Of a stretch of DNA of 46,802 nt, positions 1 to 7,666 are shown piece after piece. This DNA comes from an uncultured Paracoccaceae bacterium. Its GTDB lineage: Bacteria; Pseudomonadota; Alphaproteobacteria; Rhodobacterales; Rhodobacteraceae. Location: NCBI GenBank assembly GCA_951812615.1, contig CATOSU010000008.1, positions 1-46,802 of the forward strand, read 5' to 3'. Below the pieces are notes generated by a model, which worked only from the letters and a program-made list of their open reading frames with translations, was not told the origin of the DNA and did no database searches. The translations under genes were made by a program, and so were the position numbers. Position 1 is the first letter of the stretch; each line of letters opens with the position of its first letter.

Positions 1-917
1 ATTGCGGCCCAAAACCCGGCTTCGTGGGTGCCGCCTTCGGGCGTGGGGACGGTGTTGCAGTAGGACTGGATGAAGCCGTCGCGCGACGGCGTCCAGTTGA
101 TCGCCCATTCGACCTTGCCGGCGGTGCCAAATTTTTCCATGAAATCGACGGTCCCGGCAAAGGGCTGATCGGCATAGGTCGAGGCCGTGCCGAGGGTTTC
201 GCGCAGGTAATCGGCCAGCCCGCCGGGGAAGTGGAAGCTGGCCTCGGTGGGCGTTTCGCTGTCGTCGACTTCGGATTTCCAGCGGATTTCGACGCCGGAG
301 AAGAGATAGGCCTTGGAGCGGATCGTTTTGAAGAGGCGCGCGGGTTTGAAACGGTGGTGGCCGAAGATGTCTTCGTCGGCATGGAAGGTCACGGTGGTGC
401 CGCGGCGGTTGGGGGCGGCGCCCAGCGCCTGAACCGGGCCCAGCGGCAGACCGCGCGAGAAGCGCTGTTCAAAGAGCCTGCGGTCGCGGGCGACCTGAAC
501 CGTCATCGTGTCCGACAGCGCGTTGACCACGGATGCGCCGACACCGTGCAGGCCGCCGGAGGTCTGGTAGGCTTCTCCCGAGAACTTACCGCCGGCATGC
601 AGCGTGCACAGGATCACCTCGAGCGCGGATTTGTCGGGAAATTTCGGGTGCGGGTCGATCGGGATGCCGCGGCCGTTGTCGCGGATGGTGACGGCGAAAT
701 CGGCGTGCAGTTCGACCTCGATCCGGGTGGCGTGACCGGCCACGGCCTCGTCCATGGCGTTGTCGAGGATTTCGGCCACCATGTGATGCAGCGCGCGTTC
801 ATCGGTGCCGCCGATATACATGCCGGGCCGTTTTCGGACGGGTTCCAGCCCTTCGAGAACCTCGATGGCGGAGGCGTCATAGTCGGAGGGGGCAACTCCG
901 GTCAGGAGGTCGTTCAT
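1..917 (-). CDS. parE: DNA topoisomerase IV subunit B (5' part; continues past the left edge)
   Basis: ParE is the ATPase subunit of topoisomerase IV, which unlinks daughter chromosomes with ParC. Read on the reverse strand from the ATG at 915-917, the protein opens with MNDLLTG and then shows the GHKL ATPase features. These are an RPGMYIGGTDERALHH segment (the GGTDERALHH form is typical of ParE rather than GyrB), EILDNAMDEA with the catalytic Glu and Mg-binding Asn, DNGRGIP, and the ATP lid SGGLHGVGASVVNALS. About 305 codons are present, covering the ATPase domain and the start of the transducer domain; the TOPRIM part lies beyond base 1. It is divergent from the PLP decarboxylase gene, with about 140 bp between the two starts. 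Confidence 0.95.
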   Translation of the reverse strand, partial: MNDLLTGVAPSDYDASAIEVLEGLEPVRKRPGMYIGGTDERALHHMVAEILDNAMDEAVAGHATRIEVELHADFAVTIRDNGRGIPIDPHPKFPDKSALEVILCTLHAGGKFSGEAYQTSGGLHGVGASVVNALSDTMTVQVARDRRLFEQRFSRGLPLGPVQALGAAPNRRGTTVTFHADEDIFGHHRFKPARLFKTIRSKAYLFSGVEIRWKSEVDDSETPTEASFHFPGGLADYLRETLGTASTYADQPFAGTVDFMEKFGTAGKVEWAINWTPSRDGFIQSYCNTVPTPEGGTHEAGFWAA

Positions 918-1059
918 ACCGCTGCTCTTGTTTTTGGTGTTCGGGCGATTATGGCAGGGGTTGCGCGGATGGGGAAGGGGCCGTGGCACGGGACCGGCGC
1001 GGGCTTGCATCCGGCTGGCCGCTGGTTGAGGGTGACGCCGATCATCGGGGAGGCATCAC

Positions 1060-2472
1060 GTGGCTGAAAACAACGGTCTGGATCCGCAGGACTGGGATGC
1101 GTTCCGCGCCGAGGCGCATGGTTTGCTGGACGCGGCCATTGACCGGATGCGCGATGCTGCCGACCACCCCTGGCAGCCGGTGCCCGAGGGGTTGGAGGAC
1201 GTCTATGCCATACGTGGCGGCGGTGACGTGGGCGCGCGGCTGATCTCGGATGTGATGCCCCATCACGGCGGCAACACGCATCCCCGTTTCTGGGGCTGGG
1301 TGCAGGGCACGGGGCTGTCATCGGATATTCTCAGTGGCATTGCCGGAGCGGTGATCAACGCCAATGTCGGCGGCCGGGATCATGGTGCCGTTTACATGGA
1401 GCGGGCGGTGATCGACTGGGCCCGGCGATGTATGGGGATGCCGGACGGGGCGAGCGGTGTTCTGGTGACAGGGACTTCGCAGGCAACCGTTCTGGCCTTT
1501 GCCGCCGCCCGGGTACGGGCGCTGGACGGCGTGCGACAGGCGGGGCAGGGCGATGCCCGCCTGATCGCCTATGCCGCGCAGGGCGTTCACAATGCGACGC
1601 GAAAAGCCGTCGAACTGATCGGCATCGGCTCGGACAACCTGCGTTTCGTGCCGGTCAGGGACGGCCAGATGGATTGCGGTGCGCTGCGCCGGATGATCGC
1701 GGCGGACAGGGCTGCGGGCGCGGTTCCCTTGCTCGTGGTCGGGACTGCCGGGTCGGTCGATATGGGCCTGTTTGACGATCTGAACGGCCTGGCGGATGCG
1801 GCCCGCGACGAAGGTATCTGGCTGCATGTTGACGGGGCATTCGGTGCCTGGACCCGGCTGGCCGCCGACCCTTGGCGCGGGCTGACCGACGGGATCGGGC
1901 GGGCGGATTCCATCGCGCTGGATTTTCACAAGTGGATGTATGTGGGCTATGATTGCGGCCTTGTCCTGATGCGGTCCGAAGAAGAACACCGCGCCGCCTT
2001 TGCGGCGCGGCCCGCCTATCTGCAGGGCGCGGAGCGGGGGCTGGCGGGGGGCGATCCGTGGTATTGCGACTACGGCGTCGATCTCAGCCGGGCCAACCGG
2101 GCCCTGCGGGTCTGGTGCGCGTTGGAAAGCCGGGGCGAGGCGGCGTTCGGCGACGCCATCACCCGCAACTGCGCACTGGCCGGCCTGATGCATGACGAGG
2201 TGGGGAGGAGATCATCGATGCTGCAGGGGCCTGCCCCGGTCTCGGCGATCTGTGTATTCTCGGCCCGGCGCGGTCTGTCACCCGCGGATCAGTCGGCGCT
2301 CAACGCCCGCATTGCGCAGACCTTGCAGGAAAATGGCGAGGCGGTGTTTTCGACGACCGATGTCGGCGGGACCACCATGCTGCGCGCGGCTATCACCAAT
2401 CACAGGACCAGCGAACCGGATGTCCGCGCCGCCGTGGCGGCCGTTGACGCGCTGGCGGAGGAGTTGACATGA
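1060..2472 (+). CDS. PLP-dependent group II amino-acid decarboxylase family protein
   Basis: The 470-residue protein belongs to the DDC / glutamate-aromatic amino-acid decarboxylase fold (pyridoxal-dependent decarboxylase, group II). Visible features are the THPRFWGW substrate-entry segment, GVLVTGTSQAT in the cofactor phosphate-binding region, LHVDGAFGAW with the Asp that contacts the pyridine nitrogen, and DFHKWMYV holding the Schiff-base lysine. The start is a GTG at 1060, preceded by a GGGGAGG ribosome site at about 1047-1053. The gene overlaps the next one by four bases (ATGA), so the two are translationally coupled. The substrate cannot be read from sequence; aromatic amino acids, diaminobutyrate or tyrosine-like substrates are all possible. 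Confidence 0.85.
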   Translation: MAENNGLDPQDWDAFRAEAHGLLDAAIDRMRDAADHPWQPVPEGLEDVYAIRGGGDVGARLISDVMPHHGGNTHPRFWGWVQGTGLSSDILSGIAGAVINANVGGRDHGAVYMERAVIDWARRCMGMPDGASGVLVTGTSQATVLAFAAARVRALDGVRQAGQGDARLIAYAAQGVHNATRKAVELIGIGSDNLRFVPVRDGQMDCGALRRMIAADRAAGAVPLLVVGTAGSVDMGLFDDLNGLADAARDEGIWLHVDGAFGAWTRLAADPWRGLTDGIGRADSIALDFHKWMYVGYDCGLVLMRSEEEHRAAFAARPAYLQGAERGLAGGDPWYCDYGVDLSRANRALRVWCALESRGEAAFGDAITRNCALAGLMHDEVGRRSSMLQGPAPVSAICVFSARRGLSPADQSALNARIAQTLQENGEAVFSTTDVGGTTMLRAAITNHRTSEPDVRAAVAAVDALAEELT

Positions 2473-3074
2473 CCTGGATCAAAACCGTTCCCTTTGAAGA
2501 AGCGGCTGGCCGGCTGCGCAAGCTGTATGAACGTGTCACCGGGCCCGACAACAATGTCGACAACACCATGATGGCCCATTCTTTGCGCCCGCATTCGATG
2601 GAAGGGCATATGGCGCTGTACAAGAACGTGCTGCACCATACCGGAAACAGCCTGCCGAAGTGGGTGCTGGAACTGATCGGGGTGCGGGTGAGCACGCTGA
2701 ACGGGTGCGACTACTGCGTCACGCACCACGCCGCCGGGCTGCGCCGGTTGCTGGCGGATGACGCAAAGGCCGACACGGTGATCGCAGCGGCCCGCGGCGG
2801 TGGTGTGTTCGAAGCCATCGTCGACGCCCCGGTGCAGCAGATGCTGGCCTATGCCGAGCAGCTGACGGTCGCGCCCGAACGCGTGGACCGGTCTGCGGTC
2901 GAGGCGTTGCGGGAGGCCGGGCTGGAGGATGGCGAGATTCTGGAGGTCAATCAGGTGGTGGCTTATTTCGCCTATGCCAACCGGACAGTTCTGGGGCTGG
3001 GGGTGAACACGGATGGCGACGATATCGGGTTGAGCCCGGGATCGGACGACCCGGATGAATGGGGGCACCAGTAG
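2469..3074 (+). CDS. AhpD-like / carboxymuconolactone decarboxylase family protein
   Basis: This 201-residue all-helical protein has the AhpD-like redox motif NGCDYCVTHH (CxxCxxxH), about residues 78-87. The motif is typical of peroxidase-related alkylhydroperoxidase cores, in which the two cysteines and the histidine reduce peroxides. Upstream, the segment LPKWVLELIGVRVSTLNGC matches the usual approach to the active site in this family. Its ATG overlaps the stop of the PLP decarboxylase gene, so both are almost certainly one transcript. A plausible but unproven role is disposal of peroxide formed by the decarboxylase or a linked oxidase. The 3' end converges on, and slightly overlaps, the broken doc gene on the other strand. 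Confidence 0.82.
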   Translation: MTWIKTVPFEEAAGRLRKLYERVTGPDNNVDNTMMAHSLRPHSMEGHMALYKNVLHHTGNSLPKWVLELIGVRVSTLNGCDYCVTHHAAGLRRLLADDAKADTVIAAARGGGVFEAIVDAPVQQMLAYAEQLTVAPERVDRSAVEALREAGLEDGEILEVNQVVAYFAYANRTVLGLGVNTDGDDIGLSPGSDDPDEWGHQ

Positions 3075-3192
3075 CGATCTGGCGCGTGCGCGAGGGCGTT
3101 TGGACCCCGGCGCGGCCGGGCAGTTCTCCGGGGTTCAGGACCATGTCATGCAGCGCCTCCACCGGTTCGGCGGAGAGGCGGACGCAGGTCAT
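3067..3192 (-). pseudogene. doc-like toxin, truncated and frameshifted
   Basis: The ATG at 3192 overlaps the last codons of the antitoxin gene, the usual phd-doc arrangement. The first 29 codons read MTCVRLSAEPVEALHDMVLN... and then PGELPGRAG, which resembles the N-terminus of Doc (Fic-fold) toxins, where an LHD motif and a G(E)LPG segment come first. After that the frame loses similarity. In another frame the following bases give ALAHAPDRYW, which resembles the ALAR...R..Y stretch expected next in Doc. The catalytic Fic motif HPFxDGNKR is absent, because the sequence runs into the 3' end of the convergent AhpD-like gene. I read it as an inactivated toxin remnant; a short unrelated frame is the alternative. 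Confidence 0.55.
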
Positions 3193-3437
3193 TTATCGCG
3201 CAGGTATTCGAGAGCCGGAGCGGTTTGCGCCTTGGTGTCCCGGACCGCCTGCATCACGTCGTCCATAGACGCGTAGCGCGGTTCTTCGTCCGGCGTGGCG
3301 TCGTCCGGTACGAGGTATCCGATGCAGCGGGAGTTTTTCATGATTGCCACCGGCTTGCCGCCGGCCCGGTCGGACACCTTCTGCGGGTCGCGCAGTTCGG
3401 TCATGGTGCAGATCTGGTCGGCATAGAGGCGTTTCAT
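3189..3437 (-). CDS. Phd/YefM-family antitoxin (orphaned)
   Basis: The 82-residue protein starts MKRLYADQICTMTELRDPQKVSD and has the Phd/YefM core in which a TMTELR segment is followed by GGKPVAIMKNSRCIGYLVP, the DNA-binding dimer fold. The C-terminus (RYASMDDVMQAVRDTKAQ) would be the toxin-binding tail. Phd antitoxins neutralise Doc and, as dimers, repress their own promoter; a near-perfect inverted repeat just upstream (3442-3483) fits that role. The toxin gene that should follow survives only as a fragment, so the antitoxin is probably kept as an orphan regulator or is a recent relic. The ribosome site is weak. Confidence 0.85.
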   Translation of the reverse strand: MKRLYADQICTMTELRDPQKVSDRAGGKPVAIMKNSRCIGYLVPDDATPDEEPRYASMDDVMQAVRDTKAQTAPALEYLRDK

Positions 3438-3441
3438 GCTT

Positions 3442-3483
3442 CGTGCGCCAGAATGTGCATTTCAATACCCATTTTGGCGCACG
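3442..3483 (-). promoter_or_regulatory. Inverted repeat before phd, likely autoregulatory operator
   Basis: Two 14-bp arms, CGTGCGCCAGAATG (3442-3455) and CATTTTGGCGCACG (3470-3483), are inverted copies with one mismatch and a 14-base spacer. The left arm ends five bases upstream of the phd start codon. Antitoxins of this family usually bind such repeats over their own promoter. The DNA shows the repeat; the binding is inferred. Confidence 0.6.
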
Positions 3484-3493
3484 GTTTTGCAGG

Positions 3494-4105
3494 CTACGCC
3501 CCGCCGCCTTTCTCAAACGCGCGGGCATAGGCCGGGCGGGAGTGGATGTGTTCGACGAATTCGGCCAGCCGGGGGAAATCTGCGCGGCGGCCCAGCCGCA
3601 TGGCGACCTCTGCCGGAAAGCTCAGCATGATGTCGGCGGCTGACAGGTCGTCCAACACGTAGTGGCCGGAGGGTCGCAGGGCCTGTTCCATATAGGCGAA
3701 ATGGCTGTCGAGCTGTTGTTCGATGCGGGGTTGCAGCGGGGCGCCGGCCTCGCCCAGAGTGCCGACATAGAGGTTCAGAAGGATCGGGGTCATCGCCGAG
3801 CCTTCGGCGAAATGCATCAGTTCGAGATGCCTGAAATGGGGCTCGCTGCCCGCGGGCGGGATCAGGTGCGGGCCGAAGGCGCCGCAGATGACTTCCACGA
3901 TGGCGCCCGATTCCGTGATCAGCTGCCCGTTCATTTCGATCATCGGGGATTTGCCGAGCGGATGGATTTCAGTCAGCTCCGGCGGGGCGAGGTTGGTTTT
4001 CGGGTTCCGTTCGTAGCGGCGGACCTCGTAGGGCACACCGAGTTCCTCGAGCAGCCACAGGATGCGGTGCGATCGGGATCGGTTCAGGTGGTGTACGGTG
4101 ATCAT
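3494..4105 (-). CDS. Glutathione S-transferase family protein
   Basis: The 203-residue protein begins MITVHHLNRSRSHRILWLLEEL, a thioredoxin-fold N-terminal domain with the Ser/Arg-rich active-site region of bacterial GSTs. The conserved cis-Pro/ES motif follows (HPLGKSPMIEMNG, then ITESGAIVE), and a helical C-terminal domain from about residue 85 carries a DLSAADIML N-capping box. It probably conjugates or reduces a small electrophile with glutathione. Its ATG overlaps the stop of the upstream alpha/beta hydrolase by four bases, so the pair is translationally coupled. The reading frame is open further upstream, but that part lies inside the hydrolase gene and is not used. Confidence 0.88.
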   Translation of the reverse strand: MITVHHLNRSRSHRILWLLEELGVPYEVRRYERNPKTNLAPPELTEIHPLGKSPMIEMNGQLITESGAIVEVICGAFGPHLIPPAGSEPHFRHLELMHFAEGSAMTPILLNLYVGTLGEAGAPLQPRIEQQLDSHFAYMEQALRPSGHYVLDDLSAADIMLSFPAEVAMRLGRRADFPRLAEFVEHIHSRPAYARAFEKGGGA

Positions 4106-4977
4106 GCGGCGGTCCAGTTCAGGATGTGGGAGGCGACCTCGGCCGGTTTCTGATGACACAGCCAGTGGTCGACGCCGTCCATTTCGATGCGGGTCAGGTC
4201 CGGGGCAAATTCTTCGAGCCCTTCTGTTGCCTCCGGCAGCAGTGCCCGGTCGCCCAGCCCCCAGATCAGCAGATGCGGGCAGTTTACCATCAGCTTTTCC
4301 TTTGGCCACTCGGGCAGGCTTTCGATGGTCTGTCCTTCGGGGGGCACCTGCAGCGGCGACGCCCGGTACCAGTTGATCATTGTGTTGAGGCGCCCTGGGC
4401 GCGCCCATTCGGTTTTGTATTCCTCCAGCCGGTCGCCGGTCAGCCAGTCGAAGCTCATGCGGGCGGCGAAGAAATCGATCATCTTCTCGTAGTTGTTGGC
4501 GGCCAGTTTTTCGTGGCTGTCGGGCCGCCGCAGATAGAGGATGTATTGCGATGAGGCCGCCTGTGCGCCGCCCTTTGCCAGCGCGCGCTGAAACGGGACC
4601 GGGTGCACACCGTTGGCGATGATCAGGCGATCCACGAGATCGGGGCGGAACATGGCCAGCCCGTAGGCCACAGCCGCGCCCCAGTCATGGCCCAGCACGG
4701 TTGCCCGGCCGCCGAAATGTTCGATCAGCGCGGCCATGTCGGTGGTGAGCCTGGCGACGGTGTAGTGTTCGGCGCTGTCGGGGGCCCAGCTCTGGCCATA
4801 GCCGCGCTGGTCGGGGGCAATGCAGTGGAAATGATCGCTGAGAAAGGGGGCCAGGTCGGCCCATGCGCCGCCGTATTCGGGAAACCCGTGCAGCATCAGC
4901 AGCACCGGTTTGTCTTCGCCGCCCCAGCGCCGCACGAAAAACGGGTGACCGTTCAGGTCGATGGTTTCGGTCTGCAT
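4102..4977 (-). CDS. Alpha/beta-fold hydrolase, epoxide-hydrolase type
   Basis: The 291-residue enzyme has an HGFPE oxyanion-hole motif (about residues 30-34), a DQRGYG stretch, and the nucleophile elbow GHDWGA with Asp98. An Asp rather than Ser nucleophile, together with HGFPE, points to epoxide hydrolases or haloalkane dehalogenases rather than esterases. A late DHWLCHQKP segment supplies the catalytic histidine. Coupling with a GST downstream suggests a two-step handling of reactive epoxides or halogenated compounds, which is an inference from context. The substrate is unknown. Confidence 0.85.
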   Translation of the reverse strand: MQTETIDLNGHPFFVRRWGGEDKPVLLMLHGFPEYGGAWADLAPFLSDHFHCIAPDQRGYGQSWAPDSAEHYTVARLTTDMAALIEHFGGRATVLGHDWGAAVAYGLAMFRPDLVDRLIIANGVHPVPFQRALAKGGAQAASSQYILYLRRPDSHEKLAANNYEKMIDFFAARMSFDWLTGDRLEEYKTEWARPGRLNTMINWYRASPLQVPPEGQTIESLPEWPKEKLMVNCPHLLIWGLGDRALLPEATEGLEEFAPDLTRIEMDGVDHWLCHQKPAEVASHILNWTAA

Positions 4978-5086
4978 GCGCGTGTCCTCGTCCGGTTTCA
5001 GCCTGCGGCGTCCGGTTCAGTCTTGGCTGCCCGGTGCTGCAGATCAATCGTGGCGGCGTATGACGTTGCGGAATTAATGGCGCTTC

Positions 5087-5100
5087 TTGATCGGGATCAA
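5087..5100 (+). promoter_or_regulatory. FNR/FnrL-type binding site upstream of ppk2
   Basis: TTGATCGGGATCAA is a perfect match to the TTGAT-N4-ATCAA consensus of FNR/FnrL regulators. Its centre lies about 61 bp before the ppk2 start codon. If it acts at -41.5 (class II activation), transcription would start near 5135, leaving a leader of about 20 bases with a GGAGGG ribosome site. Oxygen-dependent control of ppk2 is an inference. Confidence 0.6.
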
Positions 5101-5154
5101 GGCCGGGATGCGGGCGGGATGTTAACCTGTGCAGATACTGAATGGAGGGATTGT

Positions 5155-6069
5155 ATGACCGGCACCAACTCAGAGAAATCGACTGTAACGAACGGTAGCA
5201 CGGATCCGGCGCCGACCGCGGCGGAAATCCGGGAAGCTTTTGAAAACGGGACTTATCCTTATGCGAAAAAGCTGAGCCGGCCGGAATACGAAGCCACCAA
5301 GGCACAGTTGCAGGCGGAACTGCTGAAGGTGCAGCTCTGGGCGCAGGAAACCGGCCAGAAATTCGCGCTGATTTTCGAGGGCCGGGACGCGGCCGGCAAG
5401 GGCGGCACGATCAAGCGCTACATGGAGCATCTGAACCCGCGGGCGTCGCGGGTCGTGGCCCTGAACAAACCGACATGGGAAGAAAAGGGCCAGTGGTATT
5501 TCCAGCGCTATATTCAGGAAATGCCGACGGTTGGTGAAATGGTCTTCTATGACCGGTCCTGGTACAACCGCGCCGGGGTGGAGCGGGTGATGGGGTTCTG
5601 TTCGCCTGGCGAATACCTCGAGTTCATGCGGCAGGCGCCGTCACTGGAACGGATGCTGGTGCGGTCGGGGATCCGGCTCTACAAATACTGGTTCTCGGTC
5701 ACCCGCGAGGAGCAGAAGCGGCGGTTCAAGTCGCGCGAGACCGATCCGCTGAAGCGCTGGAAGCTGAGTGAGATCGACAAGGTCAGCATCGACAAGTGGG
5801 ATGATTATACCGAAGCCAAGGAAGCGATGTTCTTCTATACCGACACTGCCGATGCGCCGTGGACGGTGGTCAAGTCCGATGACAAAAAACGCGCGCGGCT
5901 GAACTGTATGCGGCATTTCCTGTCGACCCTCGATTACCCGGACAAGGATACCGATATCGTTGGCGAACCCGATCCGCTGATCGTGGGCGGGGCGTTCCAC
6001 GTGATCCACAAATCGGAACATATTCTGGGCACCGCGCTGCATCCTGAGACCCGGTCAAACGGACAGTGA
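5155..6069 (+). CDS. ppk2: Polyphosphate kinase 2
   Basis: PPK2 transfers phosphate between polyphosphate and nucleotides, generally favouring NTP formation from NDP. The 304-residue protein has a one-domain P-loop fold: Walker A GRDAAGKGG (about 76-84), then the NPR-R-VAL-KPT stretch, and Walker B FYDRSWYNRAG with Asp133 and the basic lid residues. Its length fits single-domain (class I) PPK2. I chose the ATG at 5155 because GGAGGG lies at 5144-5149 and the first residues match the usual short N-terminus; an open frame extends further upstream but lacks support. An FNR-type box precedes it, and a nitroreductase gene follows on the same strand 63 bp downstream. Confidence 0.95.
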   Translation: MTGTNSEKSTVTNGSTDPAPTAAEIREAFENGTYPYAKKLSRPEYEATKAQLQAELLKVQLWAQETGQKFALIFEGRDAAGKGGTIKRYMEHLNPRASRVVALNKPTWEEKGQWYFQRYIQEMPTVGEMVFYDRSWYNRAGVERVMGFCSPGEYLEFMRQAPSLERMLVRSGIRLYKYWFSVTREEQKRRFKSRETDPLKRWKLSEIDKVSIDKWDDYTEAKEAMFFYTDTADAPWTVVKSDDKKRARLNCMRHFLSTLDYPDKDTDIVGEPDPLIVGGAFHVIHKSEHILGTALHPETRSNGQ

Positions 6070-6132
6070 GCGGGCGTCGCGCGCGACTTCTCTGCCGGTC
6101 TGTGGTAGAGGCGGGCGAACGCGGAGGAAGCC

Positions 6133-6927
6133 ATGACCGAAACAACGCCGGCTGTCGATCTGGACGAGGCGGAAGCCGAGGTCGATCTGCCCGAGATCGG
6201 GGACCGGACGCGCTATGATGCGCTGATGCAGGTGATCCGGAACCGGGTCACCGTGCGCAAGTTCGCCCCCGGTTTTGTCGTGCCCGAGGTGCATTACGAC
6301 CTGATCCTTGAAGCGGCACGCCATGCGCCGTCGGGTGCGAATGCGCAGCCGTGGCAGTTTGTCGTGGTGCGCGACGGTGAGGTGAAACAGAAGATCGCCG
6401 ATTACTTCGTTGCGGAACAGCGGTTTCGCGCGAAGGCGAAGATGAAGTTCCCGACGCCGGACTACCGCGGGCTGGCGACAGCGCCGGGGTTCATCGTGGT
6501 CTGTTCCGACATGCGCTGGGTCAACGCGTTTCCGGTGCTGCGGGACGGATCGGATCTGGACCGGATGTACCGCGAAAACGCCGAGCGCATCTTGTTGCAG
6601 TCGGTTGCGGCGGCGACCATGTCGGCGCATCTGGCGGCGGCGGCGCTGGGCTATAACGTGTGGTGGGTCACGGCCATCGGGCAGGAGCAGGCGCAAACGG
6701 ACATGCGCCCGCTCTTGGGCATTCCGGACGAAATATCGGTGCTGGACATCTTCCTGTTCGGGCCGCCGGCGGCGAAACCCTATAAGCGCTGGCGCCGGCC
6801 GCTGGAGGAAATCCGTCATGTTGACGGGTACGATCCGCAATTCTTCATGTCGGACGAGGAACTGGACGACTGGATCAAAACCCGCCGGCACCGGGTGATG
6901 TTCAAGGACGCCTCCAAGATTGACTGA
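6133..6927 (+). CDS. Nitroreductase family protein (FMN-dependent oxidoreductase)
   Basis: The 264-residue protein carries the nitroreductase signature: RNRVTVRKFAPG near residue 36 for FMN phosphate binding, then ARHAPSGANAQPWQFVVV, and the later LHL/AAAALGYNVWWVT helix-strand region. These enzymes reduce nitro groups, quinones or flavins with NAD(P)H. An acidic N-terminal extension of about 30 residues precedes the core, and the tail is rich in Arg/Lys/Asp. The ribosome site GGAGGA lies 6 bases before the ATG. It may share the ppk2 transcript. The physiological substrate is not visible. Confidence 0.88.
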   Translation: MTETTPAVDLDEAEAEVDLPEIGDRTRYDALMQVIRNRVTVRKFAPGFVVPEVHYDLILEAARHAPSGANAQPWQFVVVRDGEVKQKIADYFVAEQRFRAKAKMKFPTPDYRGLATAPGFIVVCSDMRWVNAFPVLRDGSDLDRMYRENAERILLQSVAAATMSAHLAAAALGYNVWWVTAIGQEQAQTDMRPLLGIPDEISVLDIFLFGPPAAKPYKRWRRPLEEIRHVDGYDPQFFMSDEELDDWIKTRRHRVMFKDASKID

Positions 6928-7209
6928 GCCAGCGGGGGGAGCAGGCTGCACTGTGTCTGATCTCCGCATGAAACGTTCTTGCAAGAACAGGGAAAAGCCG
7001 CGCATCGGCGGGCCGTGGGGCGGCGATCCGACGGTTTTGACTGCCAGTTTATCCCGCGAACTCTGCAGACCCTCTGAGCGGCAGCGCCAGGCTCACCAAA
7101 TCGCCGTGCCGGGGTACGGCCCGTCGATGCGCGGCGGCCCCAAAGTGGCCGTGTTCACGCGCAGGGAATACCTTCGATCGAAATTGAATCCATGTGGCCG
7201 CCTCCTGTC
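6928..7209. other. 282-bp gap between converging genes; one 14-bp palindrome
   Basis: No convincing gene is seen here. The only striking sequence is the perfect palindrome GTTCTTGCAAGAAC at 6975-6988. It lies 47 bases past the nitroreductase stop, and no U-rich tract follows it, so it is not an obvious terminator. Confidence 0.5.
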
Positions 7210-7629
7210 CTATCCGCCCGTACCGCTTTCAGCCTGATGCACCTCGATCACGTTGCCTTCGGGGTCGTAGAAGAAGATCTGATGCCAGCCGGCAACGGCC
7301 TGATTGCCCCAGTCCGAATAAGGCACGCCCTGTTCGTCCAGATGCGCCTTGAACGCGGCAATGTCGTCGGTGCGATAGGCAATGTGGCCGTGGCTGACGG
7401 GGTTAACAGTCTGGCCCGCGTTGAAACCGGCGTGAATGTCCTTTTGCGCCAGATGCATCTGGATCGCGCCGTCGGTAACAAAGGCCACGTCACCGGCATA
7501 GCCCTGTTTCTTCTCCAGCGTCGGCAGGCCGGCGCTTTCTTCGTCGAGGCACAGGATGTCGCGATAGAACCGGTCCATCCGGTCGACATTCTCGGTCGAG
7601 AGGTTGATGTGGTGCAGTGTGAGTTTCAT
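7210..7629 (-). CDS. VOC family (glyoxalase/dioxygenase-fold) protein
   Basis: The 139-residue protein begins MKLTLHHINLSTENVDRMDRFYRD and ends with a HQIFFYDPEGNVIEVHQ strand. This is the standard vicinal-oxygen-chelate layout, with candidate metal ligands His in the first strand, His in the SHGHIAYR strand and Glu in NVIEVHQ. Members include glyoxalase I, fosfomycin-resistance proteins and ring-cleavage dioxygenases; the sequence does not decide among them. The ATG at 7629 was preferred over a TTG four codons upstream. The gene lies 37 bases downstream of the oxidoreductase on the same strand and may be co-transcribed with it. Confidence 0.85.
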   Translation of the reverse strand: MKLTLHHINLSTENVDRMDRFYRDILCLDEESAGLPTLEKKQGYAGDVAFVTDGAIQMHLAQKDIHAGFNAGQTVNPVSHGHIAYRTDDIAAFKAHLDEQGVPYSDWGNQAVAGWHQIFFYDPEGNVIEVHQAESGTGG

Positions 7630-7666
7630 CGTGTTTCCCAATTGGCGGAGACAGGGGGGCGGCGTT

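Noticed and set aside
24-1067. Long open frame on the forward strand opposite parE
   Set aside because: It is the antisense shadow of the high-GC parE gene; the reverse strand encodes clear ParE motifs.
6975-6988. LexA (SOS) box reading of the palindrome GTTCTTGCAAGAAC
   Set aside because: Alphaproteobacterial LexA boxes are direct GTTC-N7-GTTC repeats; this is an inverted repeat with six bases between GTTC and GAAC, and no promoter is near.
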